NCBI GenBank assembly: GCA_028724185.1
Contig: JAQYDN010000003.1
Location: 1 to 34,955 of the forward strand
Reading direction: 5' to 3'
DNA length: 34,955 nt
From: Bacillota bacterium
GTDB taxonomy: Bacteria > Bacillota > Clostridia > Tissierellales > Peptoniphilaceae
The notes beneath the pieces are model-generated. The model saw only the letters and a list, made by a program, of their open reading frames with translations. It searched no databases and was not told the DNA's origin. Both the position numbers and the translations under genes were made by a program. Positions 25,054 through 33,280 of this stretch are shown in pieces (the stretch's first letter is position 1; every line of letters starts with the position of its first letter).

Positions 25054-26040
25054 CTACTTCTTCCCCCGCTTATGTTGAAACTGTTTCCACTTTCTCTCGG
25101 CCATCTTCTCGAGGTCGTCGCCGGAGTACTTCGCCGTGGCGGAATGTTGCATGGGCTTTTGGGCGCCGCGCCTTACCGCCTTGGGCTTTTGGTCCTTCGG
25201 TAAATCCGCGGGCGTCTTGATCTCCTTCGCCTTCCAGGCGATGAGGATGCTCTCGAAATAGCGCCAGTTCGGATTCGCGATGCCGCCCGTGCGCCGCGCC
25301 GCCTCCTCGAGCAGCTCGAAGTCCATGACCGTCAGATAGCGATCGATCAACTCGGACTCCTCGCGGATGTAGGGCTTTCTAGAAAGACCCATCAGCTCGA
25401 GCAGATGGCGGTAGCGATAATACGACGCGTCGTGTTCCCGGAAATTCTTCTCGAGATCTTCTTTCGTCCGCACGTTCTCATCCGCCCAATTCCTCACGAT
25501 GCCCTCGATGTAGGGGATCGAGCGCTTGTTTTTTTCCTCCGTTCCGTAGCGAAACGCCTCGAGGATCATCTCCGTCGGCATATTGTACACCTCGCGCCAC
25601 GAAGCAATGTCGAGTTTTTGCTGATAGGGAATCTGCCGGCGCATGTAGTACTCGCAGCGCGTAAACATATCCGCGACCTCCCTGTCCTCGAGTCGCTTGG
25701 CAAAGTCGGACTTGGTCTTTTGCGGCGTGTAGACCTCCCGCGTATAGAGCTCCTTCAACCTTAAAAAGCGGATGCCGTAGCTTTCGCCCTCGTAGATCTT
25801 TTCGATAATGCCTTCGCTCTCCCAGTAGTCCCACGCGCGCTGCACGTCGGATTCCAAGATATTTAAGCGATCGGCGATGCTCTTGTGATCGCCCTCGCCG
25901 CCGTTTAAGGCCATCTGAATCCCCGTCAAATAGACTTTTACGAAGTCGCCGTCGGCCTGCGGCATGTAATCGTTCAGAAAGATATTTTCGATGGGCGTAT
26001 CGCCGAGATCCAATTGCAATTGATCGACTTTAAATTCCAC
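25054..26040 (-). CDS. DnaD-domain replication initiation protein
   Basis: A 328-aa protein. Residues about 20-120 look like the winged-helix N-domain (IENIFLNDYMPQADGDFVKV, DVQRAWDYWESEGII), then a linker, and about 145-225 the DnaD/DnaB-like C-domain with the YxxxIxxNWxxxxI pattern (YIEGIVRNWADENVRT). DnaD proteins of Firmicutes help load the helicase with DnaB and DnaI. The tail is Lys/Gln-rich. Start is GTG at 26040, inside the last codons of the GNAT gene. Followed with no gap by the loader gene, matching function. Confidence 0.88.
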   Translation of the reverse strand: MEFKVDQLQLDLGDTPIENIFLNDYMPQADGDFVKVYLTGIQMALNGGEGDHKSIADRLNILESDVQRAWDYWESEGIIEKIYEGESYGIRFLRLKELYTREVYTPQKTKSDFAKRLEDREVADMFTRCEYYMRRQIPYQQKLDIASWREVYNMPTEMILEAFRYGTEEKNKRSIPYIEGIVRNWADENVRTKEDLEKNFREHDASYYRYRHLLELMGLSRKPYIREESELIDRYLTVMDFELLEEAARRTGGIANPNWRYFESILIAWKAKEIKTPADLPKDQKPKAVRRGAQKPMQHSATAKYSGDDLEKMAERKWKQFQHKRGKK

Positions 26041-26593
26041 ATTCCCACTCGCCTTTCCTCAGTTCCATGCGATCGACCAGGACCGCCGAAAAATGCTTGC
26101 CCACGCGCATCTTGTCGCGATACTTGGAAAACGCGTCCGTGGATGGCGCCTCCTGAGGCAAATCCACCGGCCGGTACAGGCGCTTGACCAAGCGAAATCC
26201 TAATTTTTCGTAGAGCTTGCGCGCGCGGTCGTTCCACGGCAACACCTCGAGGGCGATCGTCTCGAGCCCTATCTCGCCGAACCCGTAGTCCAGGAGCTTG
26301 GAGAGCGCCTCGCCTCCGATCCCGCGCCCGGTTTCTCCGCCGCCCAAGATGATGCCGACTTCGGCGGTCTTCCCGTCGCGCGACAAGTTTTTAAGGCCCA
26401 TGTAGCCGACCGCCACACCGCGCACCAAAATAGAAAAATAGCGGTCCTTAGGGTTTTGCGTCTTCCAGAGGTACCAATCGCCGACGGTCTCTTCGGTCTC
26501 GCAAAAATTATACATTTGATACAGCGGATCCTCGTGGTCGCGCCAATTCAAAAAATCGTAGACGTGTTCTTCTCTCAAAGGAACAATTTCCAC
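26030..26593 (-). CDS. GNAT-family N-acetyltransferase (RimJ/RimL-like)
   Basis: A 187-aa acetyltransferase of the Acetyltransf_3 type. The acetyl-CoA loop is GGGETGRGIGGEALSKLLDYGF, followed by the beta-bulge LETIALEVLPWNDRARKLYEKLGF. Substrate is unknown. The start is taken as GTG at 26593 with a poor ribosome site. It sits 48 bases after the DEAD-box helicase gene on the same strand and its end overlaps dnaD by 11 bases, so it is probably cotranscribed with both. Confidence 0.85.
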   Translation of the reverse strand: MEIVPLREEHVYDFLNWRDHEDPLYQMYNFCETEETVGDWYLWKTQNPKDRYFSILVRGVAVGYMGLKNLSRDGKTAEVGIILGGGETGRGIGGEALSKLLDYGFGEIGLETIALEVLPWNDRARKLYEKLGFRLVKRLYRPVDLPQEAPSTDAFSKYRDKMRVGKHFSAVLVDRMELRKGEWECGI

Positions 26594-26641
26594 GCCCTCG
26601 CCCCCTTATCTCTTAAGATTGTATCACAAGAACGTCGACGC

Positions 26642-28282
26642 CTAATCGCGATACATTCGGACGTGCATAGCCTCACCCGCCACGCGCACATTTTGGAGCT
26701 GATGAATCGCGGACTTCGCGACCTCCTTCGGCACTTCGACGACGCTGTGGTGGTCCCGTATCGCGATGTTTCCGACGATGTCGCGACCTAAATTCGTCTC
26801 GTTTTTAAAGATGGCGAGGACGACCTTCGGGTTGACGCCGTCTTTTCTCCCCTTGTTGAAGTAGAGTTTGGCGTGATTGGAAAAACGCTTCTTCGCGCCC
26901 TTCGACTTCTTACCCTTGCTTTTTCGATCCTTTCTGAGGCCGTGGGCACGAAACTTTTTGCCGTAGTCGACCTGATCGAGCGCGTCGTGTCGCCTCGACT
27001 GTTGCGACTCGTCGAGGAGTTTCATCAGTGCCGCTGAGATTTCGACGGCGCCGTACTCGAGCTTTAAGAGCGATTCGACGATCGCCTTGTACTCGGTCAA
27101 ATCGTCCGCGGTCTTCAGCGCCTCGATCACGCACGTCTCCAAATTCGCCTTGAAGCTGTCGTCCATCTGCTTGATCGTCGGAAGTTCCATATAGTTGAGA
27201 TCCGCCTTCGTGTAGCGGACGATGTCCTCGAGCTTATAAATGTCTCGCCCGACGATAAAGGAAAACGAGAGACCCTTTCTTCCGGCACGCGCCGTCCTGC
27301 CGATGCGATGGACGTAGTACTCCTCGTCCTGCGGCAGGTCGTAGTTAACGACCATGTCGACGTCACCGACGTCGATTCCCCGCGCCGCGACGTCGGTGGC
27401 GATCAAGATGTCGATCGCACCCTGTCTGAAGCGTTTCATTACCGCGTCCCGTTGATTTTGCTTCAAGTCGCCGTGCAGGCCGTCGACCGAATATCCCCTC
27501 GATGCCAACTCGGCGGTGAGCGCGTCGACGCGCTTTTTCGTGTTGCAGAAGACGATGGCGAGGGCGGGGTCGTAGATGTCGATCAAGCGGCTTAAGATCT
27601 CGGGCTTCATCGACGCCTTCATCTCCAGATAATACTGCTTGATATTTTCGACCGTCAGTTGTTTATGCTTAATGCGGATGATCTCGGGATCGCGCTGAAA
27701 GCGGGCGGAAAAATCCATAATTTCCCGCTCCATCGTCGCCGAAAAAAAGCAGGTCTGGCGCGAATCGGGCGTCTTGCTCAAGATCTTCTGCATGTCGTCG
27801 CGAAAACCCATGTCGAACATTTCGTCGGCCTCGTCCAAGATCGCGATGGACAGATCATCCATCTTGAGCGTCTTTCTACGCATATGGTCCATCACCCGGC
27901 CCGGCGTGCCGACGACGATCTGAACCCCCTTTTTCAGCGCGCGAATTTGGCGCTCGATGCTCGTGCCGCCGTAGACCGGAAGAATCCGGATGTTTTTCTT
28001 AAACTTGCCGAGCTTTCCGAGCTCGTTGGCGACCTGAAGCGACAGCTCCCGCGTCGGGCAGAGGACGAGTCCCTGAACCTTCTTCTCCGCCGTCACCCGC
28101 TCGAGCATCGGAATGCCGTAGGCGGCCGTCTTTCCCGTGCCCGTCTGCGCCTGAGCGACGACGTCGCGTCCATTAAGCATCGGATCCATACTCTTCGCCT
28201 GAATCGGCGATGCCTCTTCAAAACCCATCGCCTCGATCCCCTTCATGATCTCGGGCGATAAGCTAAATTCATTAAATTTCAA
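26642..28282 (-). CDS. DEAD-box ATP-dependent RNA helicase with DbpA-type RNA-binding domain
   Basis: A 546-aa helicase of the CshA/DeaD group. Motifs: Q-motif (FEEASPIQAKS), Walker A AQTGTGKT (K51), PTRELSLQ, TPGRVMDH, DEAD (150-153), SAT (181-183), and HRIGRTARAGR in the second RecA domain. After a Lys-rich stretch (about 435-470), the C-terminal 70 residues (NPKVVLAIFKNETNLGRDIVGNI) look like the DbpA RNA-binding RRM that targets 23S rRNA. It should act in ribosome assembly, RNA decay or cold adaptation. The start codon is TTG at 28282 with AAGGAGG five to six bases upstream. First gene of the operon with GNAT, DnaD and the loader. Confidence 0.92.
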   Translation of the reverse strand: MKFNEFSLSPEIMKGIEAMGFEEASPIQAKSMDPMLNGRDVVAQAQTGTGKTAAYGIPMLERVTAEKKVQGLVLCPTRELSLQVANELGKLGKFKKNIRILPVYGGTSIERQIRALKKGVQIVVGTPGRVMDHMRRKTLKMDDLSIAILDEADEMFDMGFRDDMQKILSKTPDSRQTCFFSATMEREIMDFSARFQRDPEIIRIKHKQLTVENIKQYYLEMKASMKPEILSRLIDIYDPALAIVFCNTKKRVDALTAELASRGYSVDGLHGDLKQNQRDAVMKRFRQGAIDILIATDVAARGIDVGDVDMVVNYDLPQDEEYYVHRIGRTARAGRKGLSFSFIVGRDIYKLEDIVRYTKADLNYMELPTIKQMDDSFKANLETCVIEALKTADDLTEYKAIVESLLKLEYGAVEISAALMKLLDESQQSRRHDALDQVDYGKKFRAHGLRKDRKSKGKKSKGAKKRFSNHAKLYFNKGRKDGVNPKVVLAIFKNETNLGRDIVGNIAIRDHHSVVEVPKEVAKSAIHQLQNVRVAGEAMHVRMYRD

Positions 28283-28296
28283 ATATTCCTCCTTAT

Positions 28297-28330
28297 ATCA
28301 TAAAAAAAGCAGTCCCGAGGACTACTGATG
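28297..28330 (-). terminator. intrinsic terminator inside the helicase leader (attenuator candidate)
   Basis: On the minus strand AGTAGTCC, loop TCG, GGACTGCT (one G-U pair) is followed by seven T. It lies only about ten bases ahead of the ribosome site of the DEAD-box helicase, and there is no minus-strand gene upstream that it could terminate, so it must act on the helicase transcript itself. Confidence 0.75.
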
Positions 28331-28362
28331 CGACCGTTCGTTTATCTCCGTTGTCTCTTTCC

Positions 28363-28391
28363 ATTATGGAAGAAAACAAATAAAAGTGCAA
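28363..28391 (-). promoter_or_regulatory. probable promoter of the helicase operon
   Basis: Minus strand: TTGCAC (28386-28391), 17-base spacer, CATAAT (28363-28368), giving a leader of about 75 nt that contains the terminator. A second TATAAT (28397-28402) upstream has a weak -35. Confidence 0.6.
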
Positions 28392-28489
28392 CCGTCATTA
28401 TAAAGAAAGAAATGGTTAAAACCGTCTAAAGAAATAGTAAAGATGTAGGCATCGCGAGAAATGATCGGCGACTTTTTTACCCCTTATGG

Positions 28490-28519
28490 TACAATAAAAA
28501 TAACTACCCGGCAACCGGG
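28490..28519 (+). promoter_or_regulatory. extended -10 promoter and leader hairpin of xpaC-telA
   Basis: TGGTACAAT (28487-28495) is an extended -10; no good -35 is seen. Just downstream, ACCCGG/CCGGGT (28505-28519) forms a small hairpin in the leader. Confidence 0.5.
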
Positions 28520-28548
28520 TACGCGCCAAGGAGAGGAGTATAGAAGAC

Positions 28549-29694
28549 GTGAAAGACAAGAACAACCTCATCGATCAAATCAATCGCGCTAAGGACAGCG
28601 ACGATTTTAAAGATATCTCGGATACGATCGCAGAAAGCGTCGAAAGCGCCATTTCCTTTACGAGGGCGGGCATCGGTTCGCTCATGGAAGGCGTAAAAAA
28701 CGGCTTCAACAAAGAACCCAAAAAACTGACGGTCAATCACGACCCGTCCAAGGTTTCCCAAGACGTGACCTCGCCCAATACCTGGTTTTGGCTTCGAAAC
28801 ACCGCCGCCCTCGGGACGATCGGCTCCCTTTGTTTTTCCATTATCTATTTCTTCAGCGGCCTCTCGACGGGGCTTTCCAACATGCTCGCCGCCGTGTTCT
28901 TCTTTTTAGTGGCCGGCGCCCTCTTAGCCCTCGGGACCTTCCGCGCGCACAAAAACATGATCCTCGCGCGTGACTTCTTCAGGATTCGACGCGAAATCGG
29001 AAACGACCTCGTCCTCTCCACCGCCGATATCGTCACGGCCCTCGCAAAACCCAAGTCCGAGGTCTTGGCCGAACTCCATGAAATGATACGAAAAGACTAC
29101 CTGCCGCAGGGGCGCATCGTCGAAAACGGCGAGCTGCTCCTCCTCGATAAGACCGCCTACAGTGCCTATAAGAAGCACTACTTGGAGGGGGGCGTTCACA
29201 TCGAGGAGACCCCGCGCCACATCGAAGATAACAAAGAGGCGGCGCGCATCGACGACGACCGCGTCGATGCCCTCGCCCGCTACACCGAGACGTTGAAACG
29301 ACAACTGGAGAAGACGTCGTCGGAGGAATTGCGGGCGAAGATACAGCGCCTGCAAAAAATCGTCGACTCCATCGACTACGCGGTCAACAACGACCCCGAA
29401 CGCGTCGACGCACTCAATAAATTTGTCGACTACTACGCGCCCACGACGGCCAAGCTGATCGAGCGCTATCTGGAGTTCGAATCCTCCTCGGTCATCACCG
29501 AGTCGATTCGCTCGACGATGAAAGAAATCATGAAGTCGCTCGACACCGTCACCGACGCCTACGAAAAACTGCTCGATACACTGTATAAGGACGATCTGCT
29601 CGAACTGCAGGCGGAGATGAACGTCATGCAAACCGTCTTGAAACAAGACGGCCTCTTCGAACAGGATAGTAAGGGAGATGCATTCGATGAATGA
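28549..29694 (+). CDS. xpaC: XpaC-like protein (5-bromo-4-chloroindolyl phosphate hydrolysis family)
   Basis: A 381-aa membrane-anchored protein. A soluble N-terminus (1-80) is followed by two hydrophobic segments (about 85-128) joined by a short loop, then a helical, acidic cytoplasmic part with a winged-helix-like stretch (STADIVTALAKPKSEVLAELHEM) and long coiled coils (about 225-370). The family name comes from a B. subtilis phenotype; the true function is unknown, and the partner is TelA. Start is GTG with GGAG about ten bases upstream. Its stop overlaps the telA start. Confidence 0.75.
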   Translation: MKDKNNLIDQINRAKDSDDFKDISDTIAESVESAISFTRAGIGSLMEGVKNGFNKEPKKLTVNHDPSKVSQDVTSPNTWFWLRNTAALGTIGSLCFSIIYFFSGLSTGLSNMLAAVFFFLVAGALLALGTFRAHKNMILARDFFRIRREIGNDLVLSTADIVTALAKPKSEVLAELHEMIRKDYLPQGRIVENGELLLLDKTAYSAYKKHYLEGGVHIEETPRHIEDNKEAARIDDDRVDALARYTETLKRQLEKTSSEELRAKIQRLQKIVDSIDYAVNNDPERVDALNKFVDYYAPTTAKLIERYLEFESSSVITESIRSTMKEIMKSLDTVTDAYEKLLDTLYKDDLLELQAEMNVMQTVLKQDGLFEQDSKGDAFDE

Positions 29695-30799
29695 TGAAAT
29701 AAAATTAACACTCGACGGCTTAGACGAGGACGCGGAAAAAGATACCGCGTTTCTCGAGGAGACATCCGCGCCGAAAAAAGACATTCAACTGACCGAGGCC
29801 GAAAAGAAACAGGTCGAGGAGTTTGCGAAGACCATCGACCTCACGAATTCCTCGGTCGTGCTCCAATACGGCGTCGGCGCCCAAAAAAAGATCTCGAACT
29901 TCTCGGAAAAGACCTTAAATTCGGTACGCTCCAAAGACCTCGGCGAGGTGGGAAAACTCCTTTCAGACGTCGTCACGGAACTCAAGAGCTTCGAGAACGA
30001 AGACGAGAAAGGTGTGCGCGGCTTCTTTAAGCGCTCCGCCAATAAAGTTACCGCCATGAAGGCGCGCTACGACAAGGCGGAAAAAAACGTCGACGAGATC
30101 GCGCGGGCACTCGAAAACCACCAAATCACCCTGATGAAAGACATCTCCATGCTCGACCAGATGTACGAGTTAAACGAAAACTACTTTAAGGAACTCACCA
30201 TGTACATCATGGCGGGCAACCAAAAGCTCGAGGAAGTGCGTACACAGGAGATCCCGAAGCTGATGGCCGAGACCGAACCCGGGAGCATGGACGCGCAAAA
30301 AGTCAACGACCTCCAAAACATGGCGAACCGCTTCGAAAAGAAGATCCACGACCTGGAACTCACGCGCATGGTCAGCCTTCAAATGGCGCCGCAAATTCGC
30401 ATGGTCCAGGCCTCGAACACCGTGATGGCCGAAAAAATTCAGTCCACCATCGTCAACACCATCCCCATCTGGAAAAACCAGATGGTTCTCGCCCTGGGCG
30501 TGCACCACTCCGAACAGGCTGCCAAGGCACAAAAGAAAGTCTCCGACCTGACGAACGAGCTCCTAAAGAAAAACGCCGACACCCTCCGCGAGAGCACGGT
30601 CCACGTGGCAAGGGAGAGCGAGCGCGGCATCATCGACGTCGACACCATTCGCCACACCAACGAGCAATTGATCTCGGCCCTGGACGACGTGCGACACATT
30701 CAACTCGAAGGCCACGAAAACAGAGAAAAGGCCGCGCGCGAACTCGAGATCCTGGAGCAGGATCTGAAGACGCGTCTGCTCGATCGGCGGGAACAATAA
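29687..30799 (+). CDS. TelA/YaaN-family protein (toxic anion resistance family)
   Basis: A 370-aa cytosolic, all-helical protein of the TelA family. The core includes VVLQYGVGAQKKISNFSE, then the NYFKELTMYIMAGNQKLEE and MVSLQMAPQIRMVQASNTVMAEKIQ blocks, which are the conserved family heart, and IPIWKNQMVLALGVH. It is named for tellurite resistance on plasmids, but chromosomal YaaN copies next to XpaC are general envelope-stress factors. The ATG at 29678 is fused to AAGGGAG, so the ATG at 29687 (nine bases away) is preferred. It overlaps xpaC by eight bases and is the last gene before a terminator. Confidence 0.88.
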   Translation: MNDEIKLTLDGLDEDAEKDTAFLEETSAPKKDIQLTEAEKKQVEEFAKTIDLTNSSVVLQYGVGAQKKISNFSEKTLNSVRSKDLGEVGKLLSDVVTELKSFENEDEKGVRGFFKRSANKVTAMKARYDKAEKNVDEIARALENHQITLMKDISMLDQMYELNENYFKELTMYIMAGNQKLEEVRTQEIPKLMAETEPGSMDAQKVNDLQNMANRFEKKIHDLELTRMVSLQMAPQIRMVQASNTVMAEKIQSTIVNTIPIWKNQMVLALGVHHSEQAAKAQKKVSDLTNELLKKNADTLRESTVHVARESERGIIDVDTIRHTNEQLISALDDVRHIQLEGHENREKAARELEILEQDLKTRLLDRREQ

Positions 30800-30807
30800 C
30801 GAAACAT

Positions 30808-30842
30808 CAAAAAAAGACAGACCGAACGGTCTGTCTTTTTTG
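30808..30842. terminator. bidirectional intrinsic terminator after telA
   Basis: Stem GACAGACC/GGTCTGTC, loop GAAC (30816-30835), with A-run before and T-run after. It ends xpaC-telA and could also end a minus-strand transcript from the small frame at 30862-30993. Confidence 0.9.
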
Positions 30843-30861
30843 TCGAGTGTGTAGAATACGA

Positions 30862-30993
30862 TCATCGATCGCTCATCTCTTCTCGTTTCCTCTTCTTCTC
30901 CCGCTCTCTTCTTTCCTTGCGTCGCTCGTGCACTTCGCGAATCGCCATAAATAATAATACGACGATTCGGATAAGGATCGCGAGATAAAGTAT
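30862..30993 (-). CDS. possible 43-aa small membrane protein without a standard start codon
   Basis: On the minus strand a frame open from the TAG at 31009-31011 encodes one hydrophobic segment (YLAILIRIVVLLFMAI) followed by a very basic helix (HERRKERREREKKRKRE). No ATG, GTG or TTG precedes the hydrophobic part; an ATA at 30993 lies ten bases after GATAGG. The only ATG (30948) would cut the membrane segment and has no ribosome site. It is either a gene with an unusual start, a recent start-codon loss, or chance. Confidence 0.3.
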   Translation of the reverse strand: MLYLAILIRIVVLLFMAIREVHERRKERREREKKRKREEMSDR

Positions 30994-31040
30994 TTCGGTA
31001 AAACCTATCTAGAATATCCCCGGAAAAGACGTTCTACCTA

Positions 31041-31070
31041 GAAAAAATCCCCGCATTCACGGGGATTTTG
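31041..31070 (-). terminator. intrinsic terminator of the Na/Pi cotransporter gene
   Basis: Ten-pair stem AAAATCCCCG/CGGGGATTTT (31044-31069), loop CATTCA, then T-run on the minus strand, just after the stop codon at 31076. Confidence 0.9.
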
Positions 31071-31075
31071 CGCGC

Positions 31076-32776
31076 CTAGGCGCCCGCTTTACTTTGTAAT
31101 TCTTCCGCGATCAGGCTCTTCTCTCCGTGACTCTTGATCGGGTCGAAGGTCAGTCGCGCGATGTTAAAGGCGTGGTCTCCGATACGCTCGAGCGTACCTA
31201 AGATGTCGACGTAGAGGGAGGTGACGACCGTCGCCTCTTCGTGTTGACTGGTCATGCGCCTAAAGTGCGACGCCCTCAACTGGTATTCCATATAGTTTAA
31301 GTTATTTTCGTCTTCTTTCATCATCTCATACAGGTGATGGCTTCCGCCGTTAAAGACGTCGACGCCGTTGCTGAACATGTGGAGCAACAACTCGTAGACG
31401 GCTAACAGTTCCGTCATCGCCTCTTCGGAAAATTCCTCTCCCGAATCGTAGATCATCTCGTAGTATTCGACGAGATTTTGTACCAAGTCGCCGATCCGCT
31501 CGAAGTTCTTTTGTACCTGCAAGTTCGACGAGTACTCGTCGGCCAACTCCTCGGTCAAAGACTGTTTCGAAATCTTGAGCAGATACCCCTCGATTTTCGT
31601 ATCGAGCGTGTTGATCATATCCTCCAGTTGGTTGACCTCGTGAAAGTACTTCTTGTCTTTCGTCGTCAAATAGTGCTTGGAACACTCCATCCCCTCGAGG
31701 ACGATGTCGGCGACTTTAAGCATCGCGGATTTCGCTTGCGTCAGCGCCCCGGCGGGGAAGGCCGACACCATGGCCTCGTCGAGCTGGATCTTTCCGATTT
31801 CGACGGAAAGTTCGTCCTTTCCGGGCATGATCTTTTGCAGCGCGACGACGCACTTCGGTATCAGCGGCAGGAAGATCAACATGCCCACAAAGTTAAACGT
31901 AAAGTGCGCAAACGCAATCGTCATCATGCTGTTTAGATGGAACGTCGTCGTCACGTAATGAATAACTCTCGAGTACGGCCCGATGATGATCAGGAAAAAG
32001 ACGGATACGGTGACGTTAAACAGAAAGTGGAAGAGCGACGTGCGTCGCGCCGCCAAACTGCCGCCGACTGCCGCGAGCGCGGCGGTGACCGTCGTACCGA
32101 TGTTCGCCCCGAAGACGAGCCCCAAGGCCGCCATCAGCGTAATTGAGTCGGTCGAATACAAGCTTTGGACGATGCCGACGATCGCCGAGGACGATTGAAT
32201 GATCGCCGTCAAGATGGCGCCCGCAAACGCCGCGAGGAAGGGCTGTGAACTCATCTTTACCACGAGATCCTTAAAGCCCGGAATGTTTTGCAGTTCTTTC
32301 AGAGCGCCCCCCATCATATTCAAGCCGATAAACAAAAGCCCGAAACCGATGATGATCTCGCCCAGATACGTCGTCTTTTTTTTCGACGCCATCAACACGA
32401 GAAACACGCCGACCATCAGGATAAAATAGGCCAGGTAGTCGAGTTGAAAGCCGATTAAAATCGACGTTACCGTCGTACCGATGTTGGCGCCCAATATAAT
32501 GGCGATCGCTTGAGAGAGGCCCATCAGACCCGATCGAACGAGAGATATGGCGATAACGGTCGCCGCCGAGGATGATTGAATAATTCCCGTCATCGCGATC
32601 CCGACAATCACGGCCATGATGGGGTTCGACGTGTACTTTTCGATATAATCGCGAATTTTTGTGCCGGCAAACTTAGTCAGGTTGTCGCCCATAATCTTGA
32701 CGCCGAACAAGAATAATCCTAAGCCGCCGGCAATGTAATGCCAGTCGATTTGAGACCACGAACTTACGTCTCCCAT
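31076..32776 (-). CDS. Na/Pi-cotransporter family protein with PhoU domain
   Basis: A 566-aa NptA/YjbB-type phosphate transporter. The membrane part (about 15-310) carries the duplicated motif: IIQSSSAATVIA with GANIGTTVT (67-71 and 96-102), and again IIQSSSAIV with GANIGTTVT (194-198 and 223-229). Residues about 340-560 form a PhoU-like helical domain. The frame starts at 32797, but the ATG at 32776 (MGDVSSWS) has AAGGAG five bases upstream and is preferred. Single gene with its own promoter, a Pho-box-like array and a terminator. Confidence 0.92.
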   Translation of the reverse strand: MGDVSSWSQIDWHYIAGGLGLFLFGVKIMGDNLTKFAGTKIRDYIEKYTSNPIMAVIVGIAMTGIIQSSSAATVIAISLVRSGLMGLSQAIAIILGANIGTTVTSILIGFQLDYLAYFILMVGVFLVLMASKKKTTYLGEIIIGFGLLFIGLNMMGGALKELQNIPGFKDLVVKMSSQPFLAAFAGAILTAIIQSSSAIVGIVQSLYSTDSITLMAALGLVFGANIGTTVTAALAAVGGSLAARRTSLFHFLFNVTVSVFFLIIIGPYSRVIHYVTTTFHLNSMMTIAFAHFTFNFVGMLIFLPLIPKCVVALQKIMPGKDELSVEIGKIQLDEAMVSAFPAGALTQAKSAMLKVADIVLEGMECSKHYLTTKDKKYFHEVNQLEDMINTLDTKIEGYLLKISKQSLTEELADEYSSNLQVQKNFERIGDLVQNLVEYYEMIYDSGEEFSEEAMTELLAVYELLLHMFSNGVDVFNGGSHHLYEMMKEDENNLNYMEYQLRASHFRRMTSQHEEATVVTSLYVDILGTLERIGDHAFNIARLTFDPIKSHGEKSLIAEELQSKAGA

Positions 32777-32819
32777 AGCATCTCCTTCCACAGACATAGC
32801 AATTGGCTCAATTAAAACT

Positions 32820-32858
32820 ATTATATCAAAAAGTTAAGATTAGGTAAGGGTTATGTAA
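32820..32858 (-). promoter_or_regulatory. promoter with Pho-box-like triple direct repeat
   Basis: Minus strand: TTACAT (32853-32858), five bases, TTACCT (32842-32847), four bases, TTAACT (32832-32837), then a perfect TATAAT (32820-32825). The hexamers repeat with helical spacing, as in Firmicutes PhoP boxes (TT-A/C-ACA, 4-6 base gaps), in front of a phosphate transporter gene. Confidence 0.55.
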
Positions 32859-32908
32859 CGGTAAAATCACTTTTCTTTTTTCGCATCTTTCAATGCGGGA
32901 TGTCGGAG

Positions 32909-32938
32909 GCAAAAAAAGCGAGCCGAAGCTCGCTCTTT
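32909..32938 (-). terminator. intrinsic terminator of the XRE regulator operon
   Basis: Stem GCGAGC/GCTCGC with loop CGAA (32918-32933), followed on the minus strand by seven T. Confidence 0.85.
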
Positions 32939-33049
32939 TCCTTATTTATGGTCTCGATATCTGCACTCTCGTTCGGATGCGTATCTTTTCGCATATCCGT
33001 CGCTCGGACCTCTTTACGCCGTATGGAATTTTTAGACGTACCATCGCCG

Positions 33050-33274
33050 TTATCGCGACCCGCCTCGGCCCCCGCGATATTCCAAGATATCTCCCGGTTG
33101 ACAATCCAGTTCCCTGCATATCCCGGCCAACGTATTGAATCTTATACCCTTCGCCTTGCCCGTCTTCAGGATCGACAAATTTGCCTCCGTCATCCCGATA
33201 CGCCGGGCGAGTTCCTTCGACGTCATTTTTTTCTTCTTTAAAACTTTGTCCAAGTTTATCATAATCTCGTCCAT
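33050..33274 (-). CDS. XRE/Cro-type helix-turn-helix regulator (YozG-like)
   Basis: A 74-aa single-domain DNA-binding protein. The five-helix fold is clear: MTSKELARRIGMTEANLSILKTG with turn and recognition helix, then IRFNTLAGICRELDCQPGDILEY. It belongs to the HTH_26 group that is often paired with DUF2975 membrane proteins, as is the case here: the DUF2975 gene stops six bases before this start. The ATG at 33274 has no good binding site; the ATG at 33262 (MINLDKV) is also possible. It is the likely reader of the duplicated operator at 34283-34333. About 110 bases of untranslated sequence follow before the terminator. Confidence 0.88.
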   Translation of the reverse strand: MDEIMINLDKVLKKKKMTSKELARRIGMTEANLSILKTGKAKGIRFNTLAGICRELDCQPGDILEYRGGRGGSR

Positions 33275-33280
33275 AACGCG

